This document shows positions 1 through 14,384 of a stretch of DNA of 64,000 nucleotides, one piece after another. Origin of the DNA: Ascaris suum (taxonomy: Eukaryota > Nematoda > Chromadorea > Rhabditida > Ascarididae); assembly GCA_013433145.1 (NCBI GenBank), contig CM024175.1, forward strand, positions 2,588,516 through 2,652,515, read 5' to 3'. A model generated the notes under the pieces. The model did not search any database. It was not told where the DNA came from and saw only the letters and a program-made list of their open reading frames with translations. How positions within the stretch are numbered: position 1 is the stretch's first letter; each line of letters opens with the position of its first letter. A program made the position numbers and the translations under genes.

Positions 1-3000
1 GATTTCAGCAAACCTCAGAAATACTGGAGAAAACTGGGGAGGGTCGGACAAGAACGACCAGCATCCTTCGTCACCACCTCTTGCACTGATTACAAGATAA
101 TGAAAAAAAGATTGTCCCGGTGTCACATGCATCAGCCGCTGAAACTGTCCTTCTGCAATTCTCCATGTGCTCCGCACATTTTCCATGCAATTTCACTTTT
201 GCAATTCGGCATTCGACTCTTTAAGGCGTGCCTTACCCTCAACCCTTTTGATATATTGCCATACATTCGAGGTGGTCTTCACGTGTTTGTGGTTCTCTTG
301 TTCTCATGCTCGCTGGTCTGCCCTTGTCTTTAAAAAAGGAATCAGCCTGGCGAATTTCGGCCACTTTCTTTTGAACCAGGTATTTGTTTGAGGTTCTCAC
401 GGTTGAATCTCCAGCGTGCTGCTCTGTGTGCGGCAGTATATCTTTGGAAGACCGCAGAAGCAATTTTTGTAAGCAAACGAAACTCCGATCGAGGCACAAT
501 GCTGATAATGGTAATAAACCTTCTTCGTTCTGTCGTTCCACTGTGGCTGCCACTAGCAATCTTTGTACGGCTTTAGCGTTTATGTGGACTTCTAACACTT
601 CACTGCGTGCAATGTGGGTGACCTAGTGAGATGACAATACCTTTCCTGTTAAACATTCCTAGACCTGAACTTTCATGAGAGTAAAGTGAAGGAAAACTCG
701 ATTCCCTCTGCAATGATCACTTCCTATTCGTACTTAAATGATTGTTGCATTGTTTTAAAAAAAAACGGATTTTCGAGCATTCAGTGGTCTGTAGTGATCG
801 ATAATTTGCTCAATTGGAGAAATAATTGGTTTTCCGCCTGTCGTTTCCTCTGTGAGTGACAGCGAAGATCAGAAATCATTCAGCGGCAAGACGGTCGTCT
901 TGCCTGGAACAGCTGACAAGAAAAAATTGATATGGAAAGGGAACATAGAAATTGAAAAAGTTGAACAGGTCTTGTTTGTTCACGGGAACATTTTTAGCGT
1001 TCCGTGAGAGGAAGCATAGCATAGAGCAATACCAAGTTCTTACATTACCAGCTGTGATGCGTCGAAAGACACACAGCTTGTAGGGGGAAAAGTCAAAATG
1101 GCCTCGTGTTTTCAGAGTTCGGCAAACGTTCCACGGTGAGCGTGACCAATGGCCACCTTCTTCATCGAATGCTTTTCATGCTTCATGCTTGCGTGCTCAA
1201 GGGCGCTTCCTTCGAGAATGTTGTGTTTCGCATTTCGACTGTAACAAGATTGCCGAAATCTTGAGTCTTTTTCTCATGCTTTTTTCCTGCGATCAATTAA
1301 GTGTCTCAATACTTCTCGCATTATTAGATGTTATTCCATTTTGTACACAGAAAGACATCGCAGCGAAGCACTGCATCCGCAGAAGAAGACACTCCGAGGG
1401 ATGGAGTATCTATCTTTGTAGTGGCTGATAAGAAACATTCAAGGAACGCTTTCGTTTCGAGCCACAATCGCGAGCAGGGCTTGCGGTGTGAAACCAAATT
1501 TTGCGGGAACATCGACTGTCCTCGTAACTCGCACATTCATTTCAGGCTATGTTGAGTCCTACAGGATCAACGTATCAGTACTAGATAGAACTGAGGGAGT
1601 GCTTTTCAAAGCGTTCGCCTTGCACCTTTGCTGGCACTCTCGGCTATGAAGAATGCAATTTAAGAGGTGCACAAAGCGCGACGTGATCCACCGGTCTCCA
1701 GCAGCTTCGTCAAGGACATCTTTGATGTTTAGAGCCTGCAAACTTTTCGCTACTCTCGAAGATGTAATATCCATCGACCAGGGCAGCTGAAAGAAAACGC
1801 TCAAGGAGGCTTTTGGCTTTGGACCGCTACGAAGAGCAGATTAACTGTGTCTCAGAAATAAAAACATCTTTCGTTAAACAGCCGATCCATCAGTAGCTGG
1901 TTCGTCTACTGAGGTTGCTTAGTTATTCGTCACTAAAGGAAACGTGAAGATACCTGAGTTGTACTCGCCAATGCTGGGTGAACACATGTGAATGCTTGTT
2001 GAACCAGTCGATTCAACCTTCATTACCACCACCGCGTACGCAGCCCACTATCCTACAAATGCGGGAAGCAGGAGTCGATCTTGAAGCCTGCACTAATCTC
2101 GAAAGAAGAAAAATTGATATTGCAACGTGTATGAAGACAGCGGAGGATTTCACGGAAGCAGCTGCCCAGAAACAAAAAGATTCGAAATAGTACTTTTCAA
2201 TAAACGACTGCTGGAAATGTTAATGGTCTGCCGCAGTCCCCTCAACTTCATTTTCCAATTTCAGTCATGCGTGCCACTGACAACTCCCCATTGTATCCTC
2301 TTATTTTATTCATTTCAAACTGTCCGGTGGCATACAAATGTGTCAGAAAAATAAAAAGGAAAACATGAAAATGGGATAAGAAGGCAGTTAAACTCTGCCT
2401 CCCGAAAACCAACAGCAAACCTATTGCAGATGATATGACACTAAGTAGGCAAGATCAGTAACAGTGGAGACTGGATTGCTGAAACTGGCAGGCGGTACAG
2501 TATCAGCACTGAAGACGCAATGATGGGGATATTCGATGCGTATAAAGCATGGAATTAGAAACTACATAGCGGACTGTTTATGACATAGCATTGTTTGGTG
2601 AGATGAAAGTGATGCAGTCCCTCACTCCGGCAAAACACAAAGTGAAATGTTTTGCGTGAACGTGATGCTCAAGAGGCTGCACGCGACGTCTAACAATGTA
2701 TCATGTCGAGAAAGAGGGGATTTTCAAACTTACGGTTTATTGCGGTTTCCAAGGACTGCCGTGGAGGGTTCTGAAAGCGGTACGAGTGGGGTACCTCTGA
2801 GCACATGCTGTCACGACGAAATAAACAACAATACTCAGTCAAAATGCTGAATGAAGAGATTGCCTTCACTGAATTTTAAAACAGTGCTTACATGATATCG
2901 CAATAAGAAGCATTTGGACACAAAGCACCACTGAAATTTTCCTGTTAGTTTTACCGAGTTTTCTCTTACCGCCTTTTTTGCTGTTTTTTCATAGCCTTCG

Positions 3001-4601
3001 AATGGTTGAAATCGAATCTACAACTCAACAAAAGCTTTTTGGACTTTTTGCTTTTAAAATAAAGAAAGCAACAAGAAGCCGCAGACAAGGTCAATGTCAC
3101 TTATTATACGACAGAAATCACTCTGAATTTCTTGAGTTGCATTGATCACTTAATTTATTCAGGAAAACGAAGGAGATCTTCAATATTTCATTTTGATTTT
3201 CTGTGAATTTCTTCAATTTTGACGCCTTTTCAAGAAATCCTCCAAATAAACATAATTTTCGCCTGTTAAATTTGACGCCTATCATATTCATAGCGTTTGC
3301 ACGATCCGTGAACTACTCATTACTTTAACGGCACACAGGAGACGCCAATGAACACGAGCTGTGCAATGCTGTCAAGCATTAAAGGCCACTGACAGACTAG
3401 AAACGAACCTAAGAAAAAAAGCGTGAAACAGCGGAGTGAATCAAAGTTTGCGACGACCTTCATGAGCCATGGGTTGTTGCTAGAGGAATTAGCAAAGGTA
3501 ACCGTGATATAAAAGGGGGTTTGAGTTGTCTGCGCATAACGATCCTTGCTTTCAGGTGCTGGGCATATATTTTTATGATGACTATCGTACTCACTGATCA
3601 CAGACTTGACTGTAGCATCTTCGACACCTCATAGATGGTTCGAATTAACGCAGGTCATCTCTTTCTAGATGCATCTTTTCATGAGGTTTTCATCAACGAT
3701 GAGAGCTCTTGCAGTGATCGTACATTTTTTTCTCTAATTGTTCCTAAATGTTCTGCGGGCAAATTATCGTGGCTCTCATTTATACATTATACTCACGTCG
3801 TCAATAATCTTATCCCGCAACAGATTCACCTTCGGAAATGTCTTCGATGAAAACTATGTTACTTTCTTCCGAGTACAGTCATCATGGGCAGTGTTGTGAT
3901 TGTAAACTAGATGTGCCCGTTATCAATCTTTCAAAACTATTTGATTGCCGTCGCAAATTGTGCGCGATCTATACCTCACTGAACAGTGATGAACTTATTC
4001 ATTGGCGGGCTAGCAGGTACTTGCGTTTATAGAAAAAAGTGTTGTGCCAACGATGGTTCATGTGTTAAAGACCTGCTAACTATGCTGACTGCCTTCCTTC
4101 GCGTTTGCGCTTCATTCTTAGCAGCCATTTTTTCTTTTAAATCTCACTTTTAGTCCTCACTTTCAATCCTCGCTTTTAATTCTCGCTTTTAAATTTGTTT
4201 GCTCGTTCCACTCCTAATTTTGTTTGCTGCCGAATTACGATTGGAAAATATAAGAAACGATGTGACACTGATGAGCTGTTTAGTTGAAAATATCAGCTTC
4301 AAATGCTTCATTGACTGTTTTGGTTGATTGTTTCGATAAGCTTCTAGAAGAGCAAGTTGAATAAGTGCATATTACGATGTGACTGATAAAAGGAAACTGT
4401 AGATGAGGGCACGTTGAGCGTAATAAAGCCAACGGCAGATGGCAGTATTGATAACAAAGCTGGAGACATTGTTTTAAATCACAAATTATGCTTAGTCATG
4501 TAACGTGTAACGCAGTAATCATTGTTGCTTATAGATAACAGATACTTGGGATATATTAGTTGATTCGACTTCCCAGCAACTGCATTATTTTATTCTTGCA
4601 G
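1..4601. other. No supportable gene
   Basis: I see short overlapping open frames on both strands but no chain with start, splice sites and stop that I can defend, no recognisable domain and no RNA gene. The stretch is AT-rich with scattered poly-A/T runs, like nematode intergenic or long-intron DNA. Confidence 0.5.
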
Positions 4602-4693
4602 ACTGAGGACGTCGTTCACGAAGGATCGGGAGCGTTTAGACGCGCCTTTTCAGTGCAACTTGTGAAACATCATCTTAATGGAATCATGCAAAG
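4602..4693 (+). CDS. Isolated candidate exon, unknown gene
   Basis: A good nematode acceptor (TTATTCTTGCAG) ends at 4601 and a good donor (AAG|GTGAAG) starts at 4694. Between them phase 0 is open for 92 nt and reads TEDVVHEGSGAFRRAFSVQL followed by about ten more residues ending in NGIMQ; the exon would end in phase 2. I do not recognise the sequence and found no partner exon nearby, so it could be chance. Confidence 0.22.
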
Positions 4694-5538
4694 GTGAAGT
4701 TTTGGGGAGCTCAGAGAAGAAGATAGTTACGAAAGTTGCCCGGTTCATGGAAGTCACGCGTGGTTATGGAATGTGGACGCGAGGAAGGATGGACAGAGTT
4801 GGCTAAAAAAGGTACAAAGGAGAAAATTTGAAAATAGGGCTCAGCCTCTCCAAGAAACGACTTCTCTATCGCATCGCTTTCTTCTCATTACTCGTTAAGA
4901 AATTCGAAGCATTGACACTAGACAGATATCAGCGTTTTCTCATCACTGTGCTGCTTGATTTTCCTCAGATAATTGCTTCGGGAATGTCCAAACTGTTTCC
5001 CCGTTTTTTTTCCTTTCATTTCGATGCCACAAAATCATGAGTTCCATCTTCAGGATTCAGCGCAATCGATGAGACTCAGTGATTTCTATTTCTTGATTCG
5101 CATCTTTTTCCCTATTTATTTTTAATGCTTCACGCTTAGTTGGATAGGCACAAGGTTACTCGACTGATCACTTCTTTTCCTTATGAGAAGGCCACATTCC
5201 CGTCGAATAGCAGCAAAAAGACGCAGGCACGCTGATGGTAATTGTGCTGGTACCGACGAATGTTGTCGCTCAAGGACCAATATTCATCGAACATGATACA
5301 TAGAAAGTACTGCGTTTCATTACCGCTTTGTTTAATGAGAAGTAAAAAAGTTGCTAACGGAGAAAGGAAATATTTTAGATCTATCACAAATCAACGTTGA
5401 TTACAATTCGCTCATTTTCATATGAGAAGCGAAATATTTACAAATATTCGATTTGCAGATCACTTCTCACTTCCTTGCTGACCAGCTTCTTGATGATATG
5501 TGCTTCGCAACACTCTCGTTTTTGTAGACATCAGTCGG
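4694..5538. other. No supportable gene
   Basis: AT-rich sequence between the isolated candidate exon and the 3' end of the YGGYG peptide gene. Nothing assignable is visible. Confidence 0.5.
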
Positions 5539-6180
5539 TTATGCCCAAATGTCGTGACGACTTATCCAACCGATCCTTAAACCACCATAATTGTTGCCGT
5601 AGCCAGGAACAAATCCGCCATAGCCACCGTAGCCACCATAGCCAAAATATCCCGGATGTATCCATTGCCTCTTAGCACGTCTGCAAGAAAAAAAAGCGAT
5701 GAAACAATGGAAAACTAGTGCCGTGCTGAAATGTGTATTTCCCATTAGAAGGTATTCACTACGAACTTTTAATGCGTTATTTTGCTAGAAGCAAAAGGAG
5801 AAGCAACAGTCAGCTATTTTATAGTACTGTCAACTCGCTATCACCGATTTTGAATTCAGATGTTTCCCATATCGAACTGCAGTGTGCTAATGCTAGCTCA
5901 ACGAACATGTTTTGCCTGGAATTTGTACTCATTTCGAATTATCGAAGAAGGTGTAAACATGGCAAACGTCAACGCTCCCATAAAAGCACTTTCAATTCTA
6001 AGAGTGTAGCAAAAGTGGTCATCGAATCATTCGCCCAAGTGAAGTTATTTCACGAACTGCGCACTAAATCAAAACTAACTTTGATGTAGTTCCACTGTGA
6101 ACAAATGCATTATCAAGGGCGCTTGTCAGTCCAATGTAGAGGAGTGTCATAACGAGCAAAACACATGAGAATTTCTTCAT
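5539..6180 (-). CDS. Secreted YGGYG neuropeptide-like / antimicrobial precursor
   Basis: Two-exon model: exon 1 6180-6080 (ATG at 6180-6178, donor AA|GTTAGT, phase 2) and exon 2 5680-5539 (acceptor TTTTTTTCTTGCAG, stop 5541-5539). It totals 81 codons including stop and is in phase. The precursor starts with a signal peptide (MKKFSCVLLVMTLLYIGLTS, probable cleavage before ALDN). A short propeptide ends in SKRAKR, a dibasic convertase site, followed by a mature peptide starting QWIHPGYF with GYGGYGGYGG and GYGNNYGG. A QW start after the processed leader and repeated YGGYG are typical of the C. elegans nlp-24 to nlp-34 group, peptides induced in epidermis by infection. Here there is only one YGGYG block and a non-Gly tail (RIGWISRHDIWA), so the peptide is shorter and less regular than the C. 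elegans ones. Family assignment is inference from motif and layout; the secretory nature is clear. Confidence 0.7.
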
Positions 6181-6192
6181 CGGCAATTTTTG

Positions 6193-6206
6193 CTGAAAAT
6201 TTTTAA
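6193..6206 (-). promoter_or_regulatory. Probable spliced-leader trans-splice acceptor
   Basis: Read on the minus strand, a T-rich tract ending TTTTCAG lies 12 nt upstream of the ATG of the YGGYG peptide gene, with no matching upstream coding exon. In nematodes this spacing usually marks SL1 addition. The alternative is an ordinary intron in the 5' UTR. Confidence 0.45.
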
Positions 6207-9200
6207 TGCGATAGATCATCATGTTATGTGCATATGCGAGAGAAAAAGCATCACAAGGTTCCACCTTGTCTACATGAGTGCACGTTCATTGTTTAGAAAA
6301 TATGCGACGAAGAAACATATATCCGCTTCAGTAAATAAAGTGAAGCACTATTTTTGTTTTTTATTTATGCTAAAATACAATCGACAGGTTTTTGTAGTGT
6401 TTTAAAATTTGTTGAATTTCAGCGCTTCCACGAATAGAAATAAACTGAAATAACATTGAACCGCTGAAGGCTTAGTCTCACTTTATAAGCTTTATAAGAT
6501 TCTGTGTCATTCTGTACATTGTTATCTTACTACGTAGTCAGTGCAATTGACAATCAGGCTTTGTGGGAAACGCAATGATTGATAGGGGAGCTACCACAAA
6601 AGCTGCTATTTGTTTCTCAATTGACCGCCTCTATGGCGACTTTAAGAAATGACAAGCATATATCGCTGAAGAAGAGGAAAAAGGAGACGGAAGGAGAATC
6701 GAAAGGCGAGAAAACCGGCCCTCCTGCAAAAGTTTTTGGCAAGAAAGCTTGCAGATCTGCTTCGCTGCGCCAAGTTCACATTCCCACTAGTATCAAGAAT
6801 GACGTTGAGAAACACCTCATAGCAATCGCTTTCCGTAAGGTTTTCTCACATCGACAACGTTATCTACAGATCAGCAGAAAGAAAAGACACTTCGCACACA
6901 ATGACAGCGTTTCGCCACTGAGCTATCATGGACCCTTTAATTTGCAGTTATTCTCTGTTTACATGCAATGTGCCTAATCTCTACACAAAGATGATAATTC
7001 AAGTAGACTTGGCACTAGTAGGGCAGAGAGCTTCAAGAAATACGCGGTTGAACTCTTTGCTACTGAAAACGTTTACAATGTGATGTGATGATCGATGATA
7101 GCCAGCGAGGACGGCATTAACAGTCATGGCAGCTCAATGCTAGAAATTTCTTTCGGCGAATGAGACGTTACGGGGTTCACGCATACTAGCGAGCAATGTT
7201 TTCATCGCTACTCGAGGATGATGGCTATCACATAAGTTTGAGCGCAACTGACAGAAGTTGCATAGAACACTAAGCATTGAATATATTAATGTGTAAAGGC
7301 CCATGTTTTGTATACAGGGGCTCAGTAGGTCACGGGATCACGACTGCATATCTGATACTGAGTGATCATCGCGGCTAAGTGTGGAAAGACAATCCGCGAC
7401 TATAGGGCCTGGGAGCTGGCAACGCAAACGTAACAGCCGAAAACCTCAATCGTTCAAATTATCGAACTCGACAGATCCGCGCAGATCGTCAGGTGGCCAG
7501 GTGACATATGCACATATGTCGCGATTAGGATACAAAGGCCGACAGGGCTAACAGTGCACAAATTTGACCGAAACACTTTGAGAGCTAAGGCGGTTTCACT
7601 GTAAAGGGTATATAGAAAGAAGCGATCAGCTATGTAAAGGTGGAAGACAAATGACAGAAGTGAATATTGACAAGGAAGAAACAAGCGGGCTGTTCTGACT
7701 CGATCACTTGCGTAATGTTCGCCTGGCCTCCTTTTAAAGGAATCTGCCATTAGAGCGTACTCCTGATTCCCTTTTTTTGATTCCTTCGTCATTGTTGTGA
7801 AATGCTCACTCCCTATGACGCTACAATTTTTCACATTTGATGTGGAAGGGAAGTAGGGAAGTCGTGTGAGAGCGTAGGAAAAAGTTTACGGATCATCGAT
7901 GAAAGCACAATTGCATGACAGTGATGCAAGAATGTTTCTGCGGAACTTCAAAAAAAAAAAAAAACAAACAAACAAAAGAATGTTGTCGAATTCGACGAAC
8001 GGTGCGTCATCGCGATGTAAAAAGTTTACTTCAATGCGTCAATAATCAAGAATGGTCTCCCCTAGCGAACAATTGATAGTGCTCGAACAAGGAGACTTGC
8101 ATACAATGAATCCGAATGCGCGAACAATACATCGGAAAATGCGCGAACTTCACTTAACCATATGTGATTTAATTCTGCTGTTTGGTGGTATGGCTCTTAT
8201 CGAATGGCATTCAGCACTCTAAAGCTGCAAGCTGGATCGTAGCGACAAAATAGCGTTTGAATACACAATATACTCCAAGTTAAATGCACTGGAAATCTCA
8301 CCAACTCGAATCTTAAAAAAGTTTTGCAGTGCAGTCTGAATATGAGGATATCGCTTCGTTTGAGAGCTCACTAAGCAAACTCCTAACATGGGATCGTTTA
8401 TCCTTATTCCCTGGCATTTACTCTCGTTATTTTTACTGAAGGATGTCACTCCTTTTCATACCTGTCATCGTCGTTTTCTTGTGCAGTCAGGCTGCGCTAA
8501 TGTATCTATTCGTTTAGTTTTAGTTTCCATTACATTTTACTTCTTTTCTGGAGTGACCTTTCTTTTTCATTCTTTTGTATCCATACATATGACTACTTCC
8601 GGTGACATTTTTGTGTGTGTTCACGCTTAGCGAACAGTCCAACTGAAAAAAGGAAAAAATGATGGAAAGGCGGCGATAAAATAATTACAAAAACTCTTCA
8701 TTTCATTACTTAAATATCGTTAAATATAAATATATCGTGCAAAAAGTCTCACAATTTCCTATATTCATTTGCGGCGGTCCAATATTACACCGTATAGTTG
8801 AAGATCAGATTTTACTCCTGTTAAATTTCATGAATTTCCTGACTACAAATGACTTTTTAAGTTTTAAATCACGGACTACCACAAGCTGTTTTATCGCTAT
8901 GATGTTGTAAAAATTTTCTCGCTGTTCTGTCTACGGAACAACCTAGAAAAGACTGAAAAGACTGAAAATGTTTTACTCTATAGGATTTCGACCATTCAAC
9001 CTTTTGACATTGGCAAATTTGAATCGAAGAAAGGCAATTTGTCTTTCATTCGAATAGCTGCTGCAATTAGTAGCTATATGAAATACGTTATTCTGAACGA
9101 TCATAAACAGTTTTCGTGCATAAATGCTCAGTAATGCAGTGAATTAATATTTGAGTAATAGCATCGCTGTATCTATCAACTGATAAGTGCATCACTCATA

Positions 9201-12200
9201 AGATGCCTTTTGTTTATAACTTTATTTCACAAACGTAGTCTTCGATGCTCATTCCTCTGTTTTCTCGTCTTTTTTTTTTTTGCTCTTAATGTGCTGACGT
9301 TCATCTAATTCCTTATAGTTCTAGTTTCGTTCTATTTCTACGGAACGAAAATTGAAACATTAAATGTGATATCGTTTTTTTATTAATGTAAAATGAAATA
9401 TTACATAAATTCGTTTGAAAAAAAGTGGAGTTTATATTATTCACTTCGAAATGACTGTTATACGATAAACTATATTATTCTAGATATAAAATGCGTTTTG
9501 TTTTGAATCACAAAATGAATGCATACGGTATAGAAAACGGTTTTCTTCGAATGAAAATATAGCACTCATGTAATTTATTCTCTTTTGTATTGTAAGGTCT
9601 GGGTATTAAGCTCAGTCGTTCTCATTCGATCTTAAAGCCATGCTTATCGCTTCGAATATTCAATGCATTTTAAAGTTTTGCTTCTTTCAATAAGTTTCTT
9701 ATGCATTGTTTTGTTCGATTAACGGATTTCCATTCCATAAGTTTTTTTTTTTTCTAAACAAGGAAAAATGTGAGACTAATATTAATCTTCTCTGCTTCAA
9801 GATAGTGAAATTCTTAACTAAAGAAGATCGACGCAGAACCGCTTCGGAGGTACAACTCCATCGACAAGCTTTTCAACAACGTAGATTATAATCACTTTAC
9901 ATCGCAATAGGGATGAAAGCACTGTTCTTGAGCAGCGAAAAGCTTAAAAAAGCTGTAGCTAATCGGTACCCTCACCGTTTTCGAGAATAGAAACTACTTC
10001 ATTAAAAACGTTTAACTTGGAGAAGATCCAGCATGTTCTCCATCCTTTGCAATTTCCTTTGCCAACCATTGCATGAAATCATTCGTTTACTTCAATTTAA
10101 CTTTGCAGTTGAACCTTAATGAGAACTTCAATAGAATAACTGTATTTTTCCTTGTTAGGCATATGAAGTAATGCATTTTGCAACATATGAGTTCGTCTTC
10201 TATCTGAGACAATAGTCGGAAAGAATTATCTAAAAAAGCGCAATTCAGCAAATGCGTCAACCGTTTGCATTTTATTTATCGGTTTTTTTCTCACGATGGA
10301 TTCGGTGGTAATGCTTCTATCAGAGTGGAAATTTGCTGCTTAGTTATAAAGTAGGCGTAGCATTTTCTAGAACGCAACTTAAAGAAATGCTTGAGAAATA
10401 TGTTCTATTAGGATATTCTAAGCAGTAAATAAATGAAGCACATATATGAAAAACATAATGAAGTCTAGTCATTCCAAGACCAATATCAATTAAATCGAGA
10501 ACTAAACGCGAAACAATATAGGAGAGGCGGAGGAGAAGAGAGGAGGAGTGAATGATGTAATTAAATCAGAAGCGCAATCTTTGTTGCAGCAATAAACTGA
10601 TTATCAAGCCATTAGATGGAATCGCATAATAATTCGCTCCCTACGGAAAAACATCCCTGAATATATAGTAGTCTCGTAGCCCGAGCGAGCGCAATTCAAG
10701 AAAAGAGTTTTCTTGGTGAATACCAAGGCTTCCTTGGTTATCCATAGTTATTTACCAGCAGGATCGCAGATGCGAAAACGGTATGCGGCATACATCACAC
10801 TCCCACAGTTCCACTAACCTTCATGAAGCAGAATGAATCTATTCGATGCATGCCTGCGGGAGCGCAGAAAAACTGACACCACCATAGTACTTCTGATGAC
10901 ATAAAAGCATTGCTCATGTCAGCAGAGCCTGACAAACGTGCCAGAGAAGTTGATATGATATTCACTTTCACTAACACTCAATTGTGAAACAAATTTCAAG
11001 GAGCGATATGCATGAGATTTTGAACGTTTCCCCTAATTTGAACGATTCGGTCACCTTCGAATCTCCTGGCAAAGGCTTCATTTCACTTTCCACACTGCCA
11101 CAAAATAAAACTTAAACGAATTGCAATATTTTCTTATTCTTAGCACCTCTCCGGTTTTTTCTGACTTGTGTGGAAGTGGGGGAGCACGATGAAATATCGT
11201 GTAACGAGCCATCTTAAAGTGTGCATGGTATTGATTCAATTCCTCTATTGAAGCCTGCATCTTTTCCACTTGAAACCATTGCAAAAAGGGATATCCTATC
11301 ACTATACACACACATACACAAGTATACGGCAGAGTGATGCGAAATGGCGGATTCTCAGCAATATGACTTATAATGAATGGTATGCCAAACGAGCGTTTAT
11401 TGAAATGAAACAGGATCAGCTAATACAAATCGCTCGCATGCACACTGAATCCAAAGTCTGATATGAGAAAAACTTCGATGTGCAGGACACGATTAGAATG
11501 GTTTGTGCATAACATAACACTACAAACACTTTGGCATACTAGAGCTCATGGAATGACACCAATGATGGAATGTGCTAACGATGGCATTTATTAGCCAAAA
11601 ACTGGTTTCACTCAGTTAAAGTGGAAAGCGATAGACGTAGAACGCTGCTCGGAGGCGTTGAGATCATCTTGAAGTCAGCAAAAGAAGAAATGGACAAATA
11701 CGAATTGAGAGTTACTTCACAATACTTTCATTTTTGATCTGTCTAATTTTGTAGTTTCCATTGCTAGAGGTAAAGGGAGAGTGCGCACTCACGGCACCCA
11801 ACTACCGTTCTGCTCAGTTGACAGCACTTCTCGCGTGACGATTCATCACAGGTTTTACGATGAGATGAAACAATACCTCGAATGCGCAATGGTTTATTCA
11901 TACCACAGGACATCCCGGCACAGGTACTCTCAGGTGTGTTTCAAAAAATTACAGTAGTAAATGGGTTAACGGCTTCTGTTACCATCGCTGTCAACAAATA
12001 GGGACGAGTTTTGATCTATGAAAGAGCTTTTGGAGAAATCGCTTCCGCTCTAATCTGAGCACTAGCCAATCATCGCACATGTGTTGGTTATTGATGTCGA
12101 CGATAGCAAGACTGATTCCATTAGAGTTGTTCCCAATTCCAGCACCGAGAGAATCTCAAGAACCACCAAAGACATCATCCATTTACCTTTTGAACTATCT

Positions 12201-14384
12201 CATGCAATGTTTATTTCCGTTTAAACTGTTTCGAATAGATATTGGAAAATACGTAACTTGGAATGGAAGAAAAAATGCCATCCTGGCTAAACTATTTGAA
12301 GAGGACCTAATAGTGAGATTTCAGATCATGTAAGATTGAATGCTGAAATTGGCATTGGTGCAACTTCAGAATTTCGGATGATTGCCGAACTCTGAAAGGA
12401 TATGTGGAATAGCTCGTCAAATAAAAGTCTTTGAGCGAATGAAGGGATTATCGAGGAAACTTCGCGAAGAAAAGCAAATTCCGCGTAAACTGTTGACCCT
12501 AACATGACCAAGGCAGCGCATCAAATAGAATTTCATTTCGAGAACGAGAATGCGCATGTGATGGCCATGCCAATCTTCTTCATTTTACCGTCTCTGGTTG
12601 ATGCAACTGTGAACTATGTAACTCTTCATAGACACACATTCACGGTAATGAATAAACCCAAATAGGCTTCTATTTTAAGGGCTGCCATTTGCAAATGCGA
12701 AGACAATGGTAATGTTGAATGTAACATCACAGTGACGTATAGAAATAAGAGGATAGAAAAATCTAAACACACAGCAATCACTTGCATCATTGATTGCACG
12801 GACAACTTGAACGATGGTGCGCCTAGAAGTCTCAACAAACCTTGTACAGCAATCAACATCTCAAAACATGCTATGAACATTGCGGAAGATAATAAAGAAC
12901 ATTGGCGACGAAGTTCTCGGATTTCATGTTACGCTCTATTGCCCAGCAGGAAGGTCTCCGGTGCCCAATGAGGCTCTCTCTGGCCTAATGCGGAAATCGC
13001 CTATTTATAACACATGATACTGGCATGTATGCTATGAGGTTGATGATGTTTATGGAGTTTCAGAGACCTTATTAAAATTTTGCAGCCTCATTGAAGCTTT
13101 CCAGTGAACTACCAAGAGTTAATTTTCCGCCACCGCATAGTTGCATGGTGGAGAAAGCTTGTTGTCAGCAACTGCAGAAAATCCACTACAAATTTTTCGG
13201 TGTTGTCAACATATTTTGTGCATATAAAGGCTCAAAAATGCGAGCAAATATTTTGCTTTGATTGCGATAGTTTGGAAGTGTAGAATAGAAAGCATATGAT
13301 TCCGGAAAGCGTGATTATGTGGAATTTGGCGAATTGACACAAGTGATGAAACACAATGTGCACTATTATGCGAGCAGCATCAAATCAATGTTAAGCAGCG
13401 GTTAATAAGCTCGCATTCGCAAGATACGGACATTTCCATTTCAAACGCACCAAAAAGCACTTCTTTCCATTCAACTCCTTCATACATCGTCGCAGAATCC
13501 AACAAGGGTATTTTCTCACCATCGCTTCTTGAAATGTGCCAAAGGTTAACAGACAATAATTTTTGAAGATACGAAGCGCATCCAACGACCAACGACATAT
13601 GATTTCATATATTCCGTTAGGTGTCATTTCCTCTGAGGAGGTGTGAATTCAGTAAAATAAGTGGACAATCGATGAGAATAGTGGACGCTACTCTTTGGAA
13701 AATGTTTCCGGAATGATTTCATGTGTTCGGTGTTGCTGAACTTCACGCGAGTGTGAAATTTGGCAAACATCACAACATTTACAATCTTTGTATTATTTCA
13801 ATATCAATTAGCGCAAGGAAAAATCGCATTATTCGTTTAATCGCACTTGACAAAAAGGCGACTTCTCCATGTATCTCTACCACGCCATTCTGAGGGCAAC
13901 CGTTTTAAATTTGGCAAATATTAACGGAAATCTTGAAAAATATATTTTTCTTTGCACTTCCTAACCCCCCCCACCTGAGGAGCGCAAAGGAGTGACTATT
14001 CACGCAGAGTGCAACGACTTTAATTTCTCGACGCTCATTCACGAATCACTGCCAAAACAAGAGCATAACTCATTACATCGCTCGAATGATATCAGCTGAA
14101 TTTTTAACTGCATCTTGAAACCTCATCTTTTTTTTTTACCTTCTATGAAGTCGTCCAACTAGGATTTGCGGTATGATCGAACAGATGCTGATTGTTTTAT
14201 CAGTTTAAGAATCATTGCTTTTTGAAAACTTTATGTCAAACTTTGTCAGCGATAAATGAAGCTGCCTCCATGTTGGTAGAAAAAGCTTTCGTCACAAAAA
14301 TCAAAAATCAAGTTCTCAAACGCTTGTAGAAATTAATTCCAAGCGGGCATAAAATGAAAGATTGCTGCTTGAGTGAGTTTCAAA
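6207..14384. other. Long stretch without a supportable gene
   Basis: Only scattered short open frames are visible. The longest, 6579-6977 (+, 132 codons), has no recognisable domain and no good splice context. An A-rich tract with CAAA repeats lies near 7949-7979. No RNA gene, transposase or repeat family was recognised. Confidence 0.45.

Noticed and set aside
6579..6977. 132-codon plus-strand open frame
   Set aside because: No domain, biased composition, no clear acceptor or polyadenylation signal.
9706..9891. Possible transposase fragment (KFLTKEDRRRTASEVQ)
   Set aside because: Faint resemblance to a Tc1-like linker, but too short, with no catalytic motif and no terminal inverted repeats found.
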